Shown here one piece after another: positions 22,001 to 35,924 of a stretch of DNA of 64,000 bases. The stretch covers positions 1-64,000 of the forward strand of contig JAODTK010003976.1 in assembly GCA_026419785.1 (NCBI GenBank). Direction: 5' to 3'. Position numbers and translations under genes: made by a program. The stretch's first letter is position 1; every line of letters starts with the position of its first letter. The DNA comes from Sclerodactyla briareus. Lineage: Eukaryota > Echinodermata > Holothuroidea > Dendrochirotida > Sclerodactylidae. The notes under the pieces were generated by a model, which saw only the letters and a program-made list of their open reading frames with translations, ran no database searches and was not told where the DNA came from.

Positions 22001-25000
22001 ATTAGTTAGGTTTGGGAACGGAAGAGCCCAACGTTCTGTAACTTGTCACCTACGGCTTCGTCCTGCCGAACAACGATTGACACCATTATGCATTGTCGTT
22101 ACTTCGTGACATTTAATTTCGCCATAACGGTATAGTGTAGCACAGAAACTGGGGGGGATAATGATTGATCATTGTAAACCGTGTTGTTAATCTCATTTTA
22201 GTTTGTATTTGCCGGAATGTTGTACTCTGTGGGCAAAATGTTCGAGAGGAAGGACAAGTATCATCGACCACATTGAACCCTGAATAATGTCAAGAAGGAA
22301 CTAAATCATTCAAAAACGCGGGCACGTTCCTTTGGACATGATCTCCCGAGACCATCCGGCAAAAGAGGCGAGAAAGACTGTTCGTGAAAAAATTTTTTGT
22401 TTCCTTTAAACCATTCTGTTTTTTCTTTTCAATCATGTTTCACTAACACTCTCTTGGATTCCAACTGATACGACCAACTGGTAGGGAATTCTTGCTTTGT
22501 TTTTATTGGCAAATAATTGTACGTTCTTTCTGATTTGTTGTGTGTCCTCTTGTATGAGTCCAATGGAGCAGCAACAAAGGCTGTGTACGCTTGGGAACAA
22601 TGTGTTCTAAAGTGGCAATTTATTTCCAGTAGCTTCTGGTTGAAATAGAAGCGAATACTGTCTTCCAACAGTTCGCGACAATAGACGTCATGTGAAAAAC
22701 GTTCAATGTACAGAAAGAAGTTTTCTCGCTAGATATGTTCTTTTTTCTTCCTTTAACTCAACTCTGCACAACGTGACAACTGGTAAGATCTGGCATCCCG
22801 CTGGGTCGATACCACTATCTCGAGTAGAATGCATTCAAAGTCTGTTTTTCCATAGTATTTTTTCCAATATATCCTTCATAGGCGTAATACAAACTTGAGA
22901 GCAATCATTCAGGCAGATATACGACAACGCCGACGGCATGTTGCCGCTCATATTCCCATTTCTACAACACAGCTCCTTTTCCGATTGTAGGATCCGATAT
23001 ATGTACCTTTGGAATTTTGGATAGAGATCTGTGGGGTATTTCCATTATTTATGAAATGATCAAAACCATAATTGCCAAAACTGTCATTCCTCCTTGGCAG
23101 GATGGCAAATTCAGAAGAGAGTTCCACTCTGGTAAGATTTTATTCTTATAAATCACATCCCATTGGCTGCAGAGCCGTGCTTTGGGGCGCCACGTCACTC
23201 TTCCACGATGCTTTTGTTACCTTCTCAGCGTGATAGAGAGGTGGGTTAATATTCGACAGCACCACTTGGGGGATGCTAACGGTTCCCGTGACTGAGCCAA
23301 GAAAATGGAAGTGGTGTGTTCTGTCACTGAGTACTGAATGGAACATTTGCCTCTTGTCTGATCGCACCTCTTTTTCACAATAATCTAAGTTTTGAATCTC
23401 AGATTCAAGATATCCAACAGCACCTCTCAATCTCGGGGTTCATTCAGTGATACTGCCTTACCTGAATTGTGGGACCGCTTTGTTGTTACTATTGCATTTT
23501 ACTGACCTCATTTGCCATAAACTTAGCCAGGGAAAGTTTCGGTGATAAACCCACCCTCACCGCATTACTCAAGTAACCAAAACATATAAAAACAGTGAGA
23601 TCCCCGACTCACCCCACCATCCCCAAAGGAGAGGGGGTGGGGGGAGACGCGCGGACTCCACTGGAGGGGTTCATTATTCAACGGCATGCGTTAACTGCGT
23701 TATTACCCATGGTTACTTTACTACTGCCGGTTGCTTAAAGAATAAAGCGATATTGTGAGTCTTGTGTCGGAAAATATATAGTATGAAGACCCAATCTCAG
23801 CTAAATAAATTTGCTCATGAGTCCGAGACTATTTATAAATAATCACGTTGGACCTTGCGCTTTCACATTTCCACCCCAAAATGAAAGAAAAAACGCAATC
23901 GTCTCTAGAGACAGCATATCTTTAAATATGTTAGTAATTTCATCACAATTCATGCACAACAAGTTACTTTGTGATACTTGAGTTACTCTATACCAGCTGT
24001 CTGGTATTGCAAAGAATAGTGATGGTTATTTATAGAAAGTCGCCCATCAGCACATAAATTTTTCGTAATAAGATTACTAGGGTTTAGAATAAATATTACA
24101 GTAAGATGTGTAATGTCTGTTTGAACTGCCGCCTACAGGGAAATGCGACATACATGGTGGCCTTACTCTGTCATCTGAAAACAATAACACGTTTCGCGTG
24201 TGATGTGGTCCGAAAACAATAACCTACCGCCTGTGTCATTTACGGTATATGTAATGTTCGGGGCGGACATGTGGATACGAGGTCCTTCATCCGTTATAGG
24301 CTAATATTTGCGAATGGGACCCACTATCGTACCATATATATATCAGGTTTTCGTATTCTCACTTTTCCAGAAATGAAGACGAACGGATTTTTGGGTCCTA
24401 CTACCAAGAGACTGAAGCTATGTCCTGTTCCAAAAGTTGACGGGCAGTTCCTGTGTCCCTGTCCAATGTTGGCACTACTGTGTAGAGGCATACAAATTCA
24501 CGTGACGTTTCTAGCATAGTTGTTTTTGATTTTGGCCCCTTCCTAAATGTCCCAATATTTTTTTCTTCTGCGGATTGCAGACTACCCCTGAAAAGCAACC
24601 GAATCAGTAATATGATAAGAGGCACGTACCGATATGTTGAGAGAACCATCTTCGCTACCAGGAGGCCATTGATCCTACTACAGACGTGGCAATGGAATAT
24701 CGGGCTGCTTACACGGTCTGTACCGCAAAAGGTTACCTTTGATGTTTAAGAGGGCACCTTCACACATTACTTACAAATATTTATTCTGTCTAGTACAATG
24801 ATTGTTGGTTGGTCAGGTAAGCATTTCAGGTATGTTGACCAGACCCTGGTTTTCGTCTCACTGACCGGGGGGGCCAATTGCCAGGAGCTCCGGATTACGC
24901 TACCAGTCAGACAGCTTCACGTATTCGCCATGTCTGTTTGGACTTTTAAAATTAAATTATGACTTGGGATTTGAATTTCGAACAAAAACATTGGAATCCA

Positions 25001-25195
25001 GCCTTATCTAATTCCTAATCTTGCGTCAAAGCATACGAGAGGTTCGCCTCATTGATAGGGGCGTTGCCTAATCACCGTACCTGCTCATTGTAGCTATCGT
25101 AAAGAGAATAACATTTGCGTTGAATTCCTACTGGGCGAGTTGGATTCTCAGTATATGTCTAAAAGAAAAACATCATAGTTTACAGGTTTGAAGGC
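19044..25195. other. No gene recognised after the receptor exons
   Basis: Short frames only. Possible small splice-flanked pieces near 19882 and 23101-23131 cannot be tied to a family. The region includes an A-run at 20335-20343. A small complementary pair (AACTGCC / GGGCAGTT) lies near 20670-20701. No repeat family was recognised. Confidence 0.4.
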
Positions 25196-25415
25196 CTGGC
25201 TTCATGTCAGTACGATTGGTTGGGATTGTTTGTCTGTATGTGTGTGACGCCCGGGTTGTAAACATATCAGATTCACAAGATCAATTTGTGTCGATGAAGC
25301 TCAAACTTGGTTTATGTGTTCCCCACAATCAGTGCCCGACCACTACTGTTTTAGGGTCTGTCAGAAGTCATCTGAGTCCAGAGGTCAAAAAGTGAATTCC
25401 TTGTAAACATGGTCT
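25196..25415 (-). repeat. Dispersed 'GACCT' repeat, minus-strand copy
   Basis: It reads GTGTGTGACGCC, GATGAAGCTCAAACTTGG, TATGTGTTCCCCAC, AGAAGTCATCTGAG and CCAGAGGTCAAAA in order. This is the inverse of the plus-strand words at 0.4 kb and 37.4-38.6 kb. Confidence 0.7.
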
Positions 25416-27900
25416 AAACGATGGTCCTATGAATTTGAAATTGAGTGAGAACTTTTGTATTGGGAATACGGAAACCCTATTTGTTCCGGTGGTTCATTGT
25501 GAGTTTTTTTTTTCTGTTTGGCGGGAAATAGGAATTTGGGAGGAATTCAGTCATTTTGGCCAATTTTTCAGCTTGTAAACACAATTAACCTAGCTTCCCA
25601 CTGAATAGATGGGCTCATATTTGGTATTTTCGTTTCCCACAGAGTCACAGAGTCTGAAAACGCTAGGGGTCCTGATGATTTGTCCAGTTGAACTTTGTGC
25701 ATTGACATTTTAGTTTTTTTTGTGATGGTTTCCAAAATCCCACAGTCCTTGTGCCCAGACATAGGTTTTCATAAATGAGTCAAGAAATCATCCAGACCTC
25801 TCAGCTTTCTGGTTTAATTATACGCTGTGAAGCGTGTCCAAATGCCAGAATACGTGTCCAAATTTCTTCACATTCCCGTCTTCAGTTGCCAAACAGAAAA
25901 TCTAGGATTCTCGTTCAGCGGATGCGGCATCACGCATTAAAGACGGACTCACGCAAGCACAATCGTGCAAACAAGTGCTCCAAATATGTGAGGGTTTGGT
26001 TTGTATAGATTGGAGAACTTCGCAAAAATTTAAAAGTCGTACAATGAAACTCGCGCTAAGTAGGCAAAGTTGAAATGTGTACCAATGATGAAGGTGCGAA
26101 TCCTACCAAAGTGCTCTCAAGTGCCTTTGTTCAACCCGTGTGAATACTTATGTGAATAGTGACATAAATATCTCATACTAATATGATAGATAACAATACT
26201 ACTTCTACTGCCTTTGACTGCTTACGTGAGGCCCCAGATTCATCCTATTTGGAAGACAATAGCTCCTACGAATGAATGTATGCTACAGTGTATTATTCCT
26301 AGCGTAATTGGTATATATGCCTGTATAAATACTTAGTTAACATACAGCCATGCGCAATCTATATCGAAATAAGATATTTATAAATATTAGTTAAAATAAT
26401 ATTCAATAATAAATTCAATAAGGCACTCAACAAAACGATATATAATGATAACCGTAACATAAAAGTCCCGAACCTGGAACATCTGAGGTAAACAACCCTT
26501 TCCGTTCTATTCAGAGCTCCGGTAGAATGGATTTATCTTCTTCTTATCGAGACCGTTAGGTACCAATATCATAGGTCTATCCAACGCGATGGAATAGCTG
26601 TAATGGTATGAACAAAATTACAGATAAATTCCAGTTTTTCAAGAAGGAATAAATTGATCATACACCATTTCACTCATAGGATACACTATCATATAAACTA
26701 TCATGTGATAGTTGGTTAACCAAAAAATTCGGACTATCCAGTTTCTTAGCTATGTGATAAGAACTGTAGTTGTGGGGCTATAAAGGTGAATGCCGTCATG
26801 TAAGGTTGTTAAGTGAGCAGACTTGAATTTTGTAGCCTTGCAAGTGTTTCTCTTCACATTCATGCAACATTAGTTGTTATACAATTTTGTATGTTTTTTT
26901 TGTGTATCGCTAAATATAAACACTACTTACCAAACTTCTGAAGTGCCATATTTGACCGTCTTCGCTTCGAACTAGACTACCTGCCTGGATGTCTGAAATT
27001 GTTCAGCTATAGTGGGCGACATCAGCTGTGGGAAGAGTTGTTTTTTTTGATCAGACGTCAGACGTTGTGAATAGCAATGCTATTCGTCTGGATGACCGAC
27101 TGCGGGGGACAGCCGCTTTCCCTTTTTTTTTTTTTTTTTAGAGTGAGCGGATGAAGTGATTCATTATCTGAACTGCGCGCCCCAAATATTACAGGAGCAG
27201 AGAGTTCGCCAAAGGCCCCAGAGGGGTACCCCCCGAAAACTTCCCGGGTTGCTTGATATACATCGAACCCACGTCTCTTTGTACTTCGAACATCTCATAT
27301 CTCGGATTCTGTATGTGAGCTTATTGTTCAAAACACTGTCCGTCTGCAGCAACAACTTCGGAAACGAAACTGCACTACCGCCCTGGGACCTGCCTCATAT
27401 AACGTTCGAAGGACCTTAAAAAAGAGGAATCTAAAAAGCGGTAAAAGCTAATTATAGAACGTTTAGTTAGCAATAAATATAAAACACATCAACCTCATTC
27501 GAACCGCTCTCTTAGTGCAATGAAACTTTTACCCAAAATACAACGTCCCTATAAGAATTATAGCCCCACCAGGGGATGATATGAACAAGCTCATAACGAG
27601 AAAACCTGTTGACTTCAGGTCGATTGCCTGTTTCATTCCGAGACCTTAAATTCTCTCCAGCTCATTGATTACCATGTATGCGGGATACCAATCATAACGA
27701 GTTTCTGCCATTCTAATCCTGGCTTTGATGTCTATCAAAATCGTAGGTCAAAAGCGGTCGAAGTCTGAATATCTTTTTAACAAGGATAAAGTACAGAATG
27801 CCGTCCGATCAGATTAGAATACAGTATACAGCTTCTTATGGGGAGTATAGGAAAAGCTTTCTTATGAGGAGTACAAGACTCCTATTGTTTTCGGTGTGGA
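25416..27900. other. No gene recognised; AT-rich
   Basis: AT-rich DNA with a T-run at 27123-27139 and a near-perfect small palindrome (AACTATCA / TGATAGTT) at 26696-26713. An open stretch at 27156-27419 has no family resemblance that I can name. Confidence 0.4.
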
Positions 27901-28225
27901 CTGGTGGTCAGTTTTGGTGAAAAATGAGAAATTGAAAAACGGATCATTTTGCAAATTTTAGTCGCAAAAACGATAACTGCTCCACCTGGATGGATGTAGC
28001 TCATACTGAATACACGTGTGTGTATGTGCGTTTGTGACGCCAGCTCGTGAACAAGCTAACTCGACCCCACCTGATGAATGAAGTCATAGTCGGTATGTGT
28101 GTCTCATGATAAATACCTGATAACACTGCTTCGAGTCAATCGGAGGTCATCTGAGATCACCGAGGTCAAGTCCTGAAAACTTGTAAACAAAATAGGTCGA
28201 GAATGCCTGCGGACCCAACGAGCCG
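27901..28225 (-). repeat. Dispersed 'GACCT' repeat, minus-strand copy
   Basis: It contains GTGTGTATGTGCG, TTTGTGACGCCAGC, GAACAAGCTAACTCGACCCC, GTATGTGTGTCTCATGAT, GGAGGTCATCTGAGATCACC and GAGGTCAAGTCC, collinear with the copy at 25.2 kb. It is longer on the 5' side, where GATGGATGTAGCTCATACTG repeats the motif. Confidence 0.75.
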
Positions 28226-30439
28226 GAATTCAGTGGTAGCTTCCACCTATAGTATCCAATGATATGATCCATCTGTGAAAAATGGTAAAGAATCTATTTC
28301 AATGATTTGTGTTGGTAATGGTGTCTAAATGTACTGGAAAAAAGATGCCGCCGCGTACAGGAGGGGGAACCTGATTTTTTACAAAATGGTCATTACAATC
28401 ACGGTGGATTGAAAATGCCCGAACCTGACGGGCCGAACGGCCGGTCCGTGCTCGTTAAAATACTTGAGATCTGGTCAGTAATGGGTTTCGGCCACACTGG
28501 ATCGTGAATTATCCTACTGGGAGTTGAATTACTTGACTTCAATATACATAAACACCGTTTTCACTCAGCTGAGAACATTTATGTGATCAGGGGCCAGGAA
28601 TAGACCTAAATCGATGTACATTTGGACTAATCGTTCAGAAGGAAGAAAATAGACTAGCTATCTAAAAGAGGGTAGGAGTAAGTAACGCTGCAAAAATCGC
28701 AGCAATTGGCGTATAAATTGGCCGAGACTGACCATTCGTATTATAACGAAAATATAACCTAATAATCCGCCGTTGAAAGTTCTATTCATATCTACATCAG
28801 CCACACAAACCATTTCATGGGAAAAATATGAACGTGATGAAATGTAGTTCCATGTGCCATGCAAATTGGGTTCAGTAGGTTGACAAACCGCATGAAGGGC
28901 AAAGTTCTCCCGTCCGAGAAAAAGTCATAAAAACTGTCCCATCCGCCAAAGCCGGGCAAACTGTAATGTCAAAATTCGCCGCCGGATATGGAAAAGTCGT
29001 AGAAAATGCATGGATCCTCGAAAAAAGTTAGTAAATTCGAACAAATTATTGTACATATAATTTCGATCATTGCGAGCACATACGCGACATTCTCATGCTG
29101 CTGATATATGCCAAAATGCAGATAGCGGCTAATATGGCAGACAATTCCTTGAAAATGTAATGTACACAAAATTGAAATAACGGAGATGAATCTGTCGGGA
29201 AAGTGTACAGGCTCCCAAACGAGACAGTAGACATTAAGAAGGCATCTACACGATTGGAGTTTCCAGAAGTCTGGTGATAAGCCTTTTCTGAACAGAGGCA
29301 TTGCTGTCAGCATCAAATAACTGGTGTTTTGTAAAGGACATGAGGTCACGGTTTCAACCAAACTCTTGGGGGGGGGCACACCAGATTCTGAAACAGGATA
29401 GTAGAAGGAAATATTGATCCAGGCAAACTCCCACCAACAGATGCAAGCACTCAAACATGACCTAGGAGTTCACCACCAATTAGTAACATGGAAGGTGGTG
29501 TTCCGAGTTGAATCAAGCATGCAGGAGTATCACTGCAACGTATCGAGACAAACTCATAGGTGCTATTCTGCCACATCATCCAGACGCTGAGCACAAAAAC
29601 ACAGAAATTAATGGATCTCTTCGATAGTAGAAAGATCACCAAGTTACACGAGAACTTCCCTATAACTCCCGTGGTGCAGCTGTCCAGTCTTGCTCGCCAG
29701 CTTTACGAATTCACTCGTAACAGAGAACTCGTTCTCCAAGCTCCCCCGATCCAGGAAGGATGAGGATGAATCAGTTCTGATACGGCCCATTGACCAAGTT
29801 ATTGAAGATGGGGCTTCCAGCTGTGATTGGTGACCTTGTAAATATTGTTTACGTGTGTTAGGAAACGGCAACAGCCTGATAGATACAGACATGCTGTGGT
29901 TCGACTATTGCTTACAATTGAGCCAGGAATGGCCCCACAAGCATTGGTCAACTATCGACCGTTTGGAATCTCTGATTGGAACGAACATGTCTTGGAAGGG
30001 ACTGTCTTCAACAGATTGGTGTGAATACATTCTTTCATCATCACATTCGAAGTTTTGTCAGTATACCGGCCATGATAACCCCCATAGAGAACGCACTCCT
30101 GCGAGGCGCACTGATGTACTGGAAGCCTTCGACGCTCATCGTTATTCGCGGATTAAATCAATTGTACATAGAGTCACAGATGAAGTTGTAAAATTGAAAG
30201 TGTATTGACGCCACCAATGTTGGAGGCGGAACAAGCGGCTGTTACTCAACGACTTCACGAACGAAGTCATTCCGTTCCGCAAAGTCAATTTCACTTGAAC
30301 TACGTATTTTCCAACCTACAGGTGAGGGTCACCCTGGTCGAACCAACGACGATTTTTAAAGACCTCCGGGCGTACTTTGGACGCTTTCAAGATCATGTCA
30401 CCAAAATATGTATCATTGACAATATACACAGGATATAAA
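28226..30439. other. No gene recognised; long frames without family
   Basis: Open frames lie on both strands at 28969-29454 (minus, hydrophobic) and 29560-30208 (plus). I could not match any to a family, and neither strand shows a convincing exon structure. A minus-strand membrane protein fragment or an unrecognised mobile element is possible. Confidence 0.35.
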
Positions 30440-30660
30440 ATCGCACTCGACAAAAGACCCAGATTCAGCCTGCACGTACGACACATTACACCAAAAACAT
30501 GATCACATCACCCCTGCTGGATTGATATAGACAATCGCTGACTGCACATGCACGGATTGAATTAAAAAATTATTGCTTTGTCTGCTTTCAAAATTCTCCA
30601 CACCTCCGCTCCTACCTATCTCTCTTCCCTGGTTGGCCGCTATGCTCCCCTAGCTCAATG
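30440..30660 (+). mobile_element. CR1-like LINE fragment
   Basis: Plus-strand frames give DHITPLLD, then HARIELKIIALSAFKILHT and APTYLSSLVGRYAP. This is the segment between the reverse-transcriptase thumb and the C-terminus of CR1/L2-like ORF2 ('DHITPvL..LHWLPv..RIeFKi..l.fKaLhg.aP.YL..l'). It is short, indel-bearing and not functional. Confidence 0.65.
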
Positions 30661-31499
30661 TAACATGTGGCCAGTGGCGCACACGGAGAAGTTCAGGGGA
30701 CAGGACCCTCACCCCAGCCCTGGACCCAGGGGACCAATATTTTTAAACACAAAAACACCCATCTTTTCGTAAGTAGACGGTATAGCTATGGTTTATCGAA
30801 AGTTGCAACAGCATATGTCTAGGGGCCCATAATTGCCATTTATATTACTAATAGGGAGGCTGAGGCTCTTAATAAGGGCGCATTTAGCCCCAATTAGGAA
30901 CGAACTAAATTTCCCCCCCCTCTCCCTCCCGAGGAAAAACTGTCAGTAGGCCACCATGAGGATCATCTCACGCATCGGAGTGGCTCGCCACTTGCAGGAG
31001 GCGCTGCTTGAGCTAGACCACTATATAGAACCTTTTTGGTGAACGGTCTTTTTCTCACTCGGCAACCACTCGTTTCGAACGCTTTAACCTGCTCCACATG
31101 AGAAACATTTGTTAGGGGCTTTGAGACTTAATATTATTATTATTATTAGATTATAAGAGAGAAGGGATGCCATAGGGATCACTATGATCGGTTCCGGTAC
31201 AAGTTATAATGTGTGCTTGTTTCATAGGGAGATTGAGATCATTCGGGTTTCTATCCCGTGTATTCAATGCCGCGCCTCCTTACACACAAGCGACTCAACC
31301 CAGGTCAGGCTTGGCACCCTAATGAAGACCTTGCCTGCACCACCCAGCATGCACGTCGCTCATCGATCTACTACAAACCCCTGGTAGCCAACGCAGTGGC
31401 GCCACTTCGTTAACTCGTAGGTTCCCACTTTAGATACTTGGGTAGCGTGATCATTCGAGGTAACATGCCTCGTCTAACATCACTGCGGAAAATGGGCCT

Positions 31500-31590
31500 C
31501 GTCTTTCACTGGGATTCGAACTCGCAAATGATCAACTGATCTTAGGTCCGGATCTCTATACCGACTGATCCACCATCTCACTTCGTGTCA
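31500..31590 (-). mobile_element. tRNA-derived SINE head, minus strand
   Basis: On the minus strand GGTGGATCAGTCGGTATAGA serves as an A-box region and GAGTTCGAATCCC as an exact B-box, with suitable spacing. No acceptor-stem pairing, so it is SINE-like rather than a tRNA gene. The boundaries of the full element are unclear. Confidence 0.55.
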
Positions 31591-31599
31591 CTTTGTTGG

Positions 31600-33975
31600 A
31601 ATTCATGCCCGATTTGTCCTCTTATTTCAATCGAACTTATAACAGCAAGAACATGTCGTGTTTTTCAATTTTAACCATGAGTGATATCATTGGGTGTATA
31701 TCTATCATGCCTTGACTTCTGTCACTAGTTCAACTGGTAATGAGGTGCACCTCCCTAATTTCGTTATGTCTTAGCAGCCACTTTCCATATTTTCAAGGTT
31801 CACAGCTGTGTTGGGCGCCATCTTGGTTCTGGTACATGCTAACAGTTTTTGTTCGTGTTAGCAATGACGGAAAATATATGAATCACAGTTTGTTTGAAAC
31901 TCAAAATTCATGTTTTCGACTGTACTGCGCCGTTTCTTAATTTCACCATGCCTGGCAGCCATTTTTGACGCCATTTTGATTTTTTACTTTCCCGCCATCT
32001 GCATGGGCGGCATTTTTTCTGAAGAACTAGACAATCCGTTGAAAACAAATTCTTTCCAATTTTTTTTCGCAGATTGGGTAAAAAACTCATCTAATTGTCG
32101 TTACTATACGGGGAGTACACGAACACCATCATTTCTGGTGTTGACGGGGTCCTACCGTTGACTCGAGTCGAAAGTATATGTTTGAACTTATCTTTACAAA
32201 CTAATCAATCCAGAAGATCTAGCCTCATTGGTCTATTACAGTTTGAAAAAACCCATTGTGTGGAGTCCTTAAAAAGTTATATTCCGTTTATAACCCATAA
32301 ACATAACAAGTCACCATGCTTATTCCATGGATTGAATTCTCGCTTTCGTACTATAGAAACTTATGCTTTCGGTCGGGTGGTGGTATAATTGTGAAAATGG
32401 CAGAACCGATGCATGCTTGGCGTTATAATTAGGAAAACATGTGTTTTGGGAGTCCTTTTACCTCTGAATTCACAGGACCTTGTTACGGATCTATTACGAA
32501 TCCTCGCTGATCAAGAGCACGAACATGAGGGCATCGTAAGAAAGAAATTATCTTATTCACCTTAAGAACCATAATCAAACCCATTCAAAACCGTAGAAAA
32601 ACTGATGAATTATTTGAAAACAGCATGGTTTTCCAAACCTGGGGTCGAGACGCCAACAGGCTACAGCAATTCTTGGGGGGTCGCAGGCCTGTTGTGAGAA
32701 TTAAAAAAAATCTGACGGTACCTAAAAACTTACCCTAATTTCCCGAACCCAGACGTTCTCAGTCGAAATCCTACACAATTCACCCTGAAAACTCATAGTT
32801 ATGTGTTTTAATAGCAAGCCGTTCTAAACACTACTACTACCGTTTTTTTTCCTGAGTGAACCTGGGTTATTTTGCTCAATTATCGCTGACCACCCTGCTT
32901 TTTAATATCACTATCTTGTTTTCACATACACTTACGTACTGTACTACAAGTAAGTGCCGCCCCTGCACATCTGCATTATTCCGGAGACACACTTGGGGTC
33001 GCGCATGGATGGCGCCACATAATATGGGGTTTCTCGCCTTGCAACGTTTGGGGACCTCTGCTATCCAAGATTAGTTGTTGACCCTTTCCATCAATCCGAT
33101 ATGATCAACTCTTAGCTCACTTCACTACTAGAGACGGTTTAGCCTACACGTTTAGGAGAGTGTCGCCGATAATATATTTGGGAATCAAGTCCACAATTGT
33201 AGCAAGTACATCATTTTACTACCCAAGTATTCCCTTTTCCTCTTTGCTATTGAAGATTGAGCTCAGCCTAAGGTGCTAGACAAGAGACCGATATACTATC
33301 TAGCTGTGCCGTGGCCTGCCTCTAATGCTGTCTGTTATTCCATTACGCTTGCCGTCCGAGGGTTTCTGCATCGTAACGCTCGAGATTTTTTTTTCGCCGT
33401 AGCGACATATTTTATCCTGCATCGTTTGCAACAGGACACTGTTGGAAGCTTGGTAGAAATGTGACACCAACGCTTAGTTAGACTGGTTGTTTCCGTACTC
33501 CATTGCCAAACTAAGATGCCCCGATTTGGACCATGCATAATATAGGTCAGGGGTGATTGTCACCAAACACAATCTCGTACATTGGTGCCACCACCCACCT
33601 CTCCACCACATCAACTTCTGAGGCTTTCATCCTTTTTCTGCTGCCAATCACGAGGGATTGTCTCTGAAGCTTGCTCGGCTGAGAATTCTCCAGCAAGTCG
33701 GATCACGGAGAAATGGTTCCTGTCCCGATCCATATGGGAAAGGTCCGAGGCACAAAGACATCAACTCACAGTTGGGCGAACCAGACTTTTTTTTTCCAAA
33801 ACCCAGAAATCCCTCCCAAATTCAATTCTTTCTTTAGTTTGTTTGAATCTATAAGCCATGGGGGGTAAGATGTTGGCAGGTCCGTTGAATGTCATCACCA
33901 CGTCTGTATGAACTGTAGGTATTTATATTCCAACAGCAATTTTTTTTTTAAATAACTTCCAATCACATGACTTGC
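31600..33975. other. No gene recognised
   Basis: Short frames only and T-runs at 32845 and 33387. No family was recognised. Confidence 0.4.
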
Positions 33976-33979
33976 CAAA

Positions 33980-34915
33980 TGGACGTGTGTTACAACCGAT
34001 AGTGAAGTAACCAACCGATACTGAATCACTAACCGAAATGATATAAAAATTGACCGATCATGATCAATCACTACCGATAATGAATAATTTGACCGATAAG
34101 GAAGTAACTTTCCAACCGATAGAATCTGGGTCTAACCGAGAATGAATTAACATTTTCTAACCGATAATGAATCAACCATTTGAAACGGATATTGAAGTAA
34201 CTTTTTATGAATCACTAACCGATAATGATACACAATTTGAACCGTAATGAATCACTACCCCATAATGATCTAACAATTGACCGATAATGAGTTAACTTTT
34301 TTCATTTTTCAGGAATGGGTGGGGGGAGGGGGGGGGGTCACGAAACCCGTTTACCGATAACTCCGGTCAAACGATGGTCCTATCGGGCTGAAATTGGTTC
34401 CCAATCTATTTCTTCAATGCAATTCCTATCGCGACTATTTATTGTGGTACAAAAATCAAAGTGGCGGATTTTAAAACAAATTTGTGAACCAGGTAATTCG
34501 GACCGTAGAATCCGAATTGAGTGTCCCCCGTGAGCAATTTTGCAATTCTTCGATTTGACAGCCTCCGATTCGCATAGGTTCTATGTCAAATAGTGTTTAA
34601 AACTGCTATTTCAGGCCGAGTTGAGGCTAGGAAATGCTTCAAACATCTTTTTTAATTTTCCCTCCAGTGAACGAGTGAAAACACCCAAGTCGGACATATA
34701 TTATGCATCTCATCCCGACCCGGATCCAATGAGCTATACCCAGAGCCATATCATATTGCGCCTTTACCGATTTTTAACAGTCCTCTGAAATGCTAGATTG
34801 CCCAAGCACCATCGCTATATCTGGAAACAAAACTAAAACAAGGGGAGGAACATGAATTGCCTCATTGTGTTCCGCCGCCCAACTATCCCGGTTCCGTTAT
34901 TTTTAATTTTGATCA
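33980..34915 (+). repeat. Left arm of a 6-kb inverted-repeat composite
   Basis: The outer 310 bases (33990-34290) are a tandem array of about 17 degenerate 16-20-bp units built on AACCGATAATGAATCA. Inward come a G-run with GGTCACGAAACCCG, then TCGGGCTGAAATTGG, AGTGGCGGATTTTAAAA, ACACCCAAGTCGGACATATA, GTGTTCCGCCGCCCAAC and TTTTGATCATGAGTGGGCGG. All of these recur in inverse order and orientation in the right arm (39170-39992). Divergence looks high, perhaps 25-35%, with indels. Confidence 0.8.
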
Positions 34916-35831
34916 TGAGTGGGCGGTCCTGATTTTTTTTTTTTAGGGGTCGACTTTCTCGGCCACCTGAGTTATCACCTCGTACTGCTCGTCGGTGTGT
35001 TGCCTCTTCCCGATGACCCAGCACAGGTTGGATGGTCTAACCAACTGAAACATACATCACGAGCACTCCAAGCGCATGCTTGCACTGTGGCCATCGTCAT
35101 AGGCTAGCTAGACTTCGTACTAGGGTTTGCCAGTGGCGAATTTCTGAAAATCCCAGAATATGGCTCGAGATTCTTTGAGAATACCGTTTGTCAAAATACT
35201 AGGCATCAAAATGCACTCTAGATCGAATCAAAACCATTGGCTTTACTGTATACAACGGTGGACGGGGTTTATTTTAGAATTTGATCGGGAGTGGCGCTCT
35301 GATCTTTCTCGGCCACCGTGTGGATTACTGGGGCGCGAAAACAGGGCGTACTCGAAGGTACTTGGTACTTGGTCGAGATACTGGCCAACGCTTACGAGGA
35401 AGCAAGACGCCAAATGGGGTTATCAGCCCCCATAACAAATTAGTCCCGTCTCCAAGCCAGTGTAGATTGTTGCCCACACTTCTTGAAACTGTCTATATCC
35501 CCAATGATACGTATGCCTGAATGCAGTGCGTTCCATCTCGACATTCTTTGGTACGAACGATATTGTAGCAATCTTTGTTGGCCGCAATGGTGGTGTATGA
35601 ATTGCGGTGCGGTTTGCCGCGATTGACGCGACAATGTTGTAGAGGTGACTTATGGCAGTACAATTGACCTTAGCTTGCTTTTTAAAAATACAAATCGTCT
35701 GTTTTTCTGCGGACGTCAAGGGAATACGGAGCTTTCAGGTACTCAATGGGCGACTAACCACGCCCTAAACTGTTATAGGGACGTGGCCACAGGGTGGGGT
35801 TTGTCAATTCTTGCTTTTCTGGGGACATCCC

Positions 35832-35914
35832 CCGAGACGAAGGATCCGCGAGACCGAAGGTTCATGAGACCGACGGCCCGCGAGACCCGACGGCCCACGA
35901 GATCGGAGGCTCCA
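35832..35914 (+). repeat. GC-rich 16-18-bp tandem repeat
   Basis: Five units of the form CGAGACCGAAGGTTCATG / CGAGACCCGACGGCCCA lie end to end with small length changes. Confidence 0.7.
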
Positions 35915-35915
35915 G

Positions 35916-35924
35916 TATAAAATA
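35916..35924 (+). promoter_or_regulatory. TATA-box-like sequence
   Basis: TATAAAATA lies two bases after the GC-rich tandem repeat. The combination resembles a core promoter of a mobile element, but no convincing ORF follows, so it may be chance. Confidence 0.3.

Noticed and set aside
23101-23131. 31-nt splice-flanked segment (CCTTGGCAG / GTAAGA)
   Set aside because: Too short, and no coding neighbours with matching phase.
35160-35520. Overlapping plus-strand frames of about 80-90 codons
   Set aside because: No domain; lies inside the repeat composite and shares words with its left arm (TTTGATC, TTTCTCGGCCACC).
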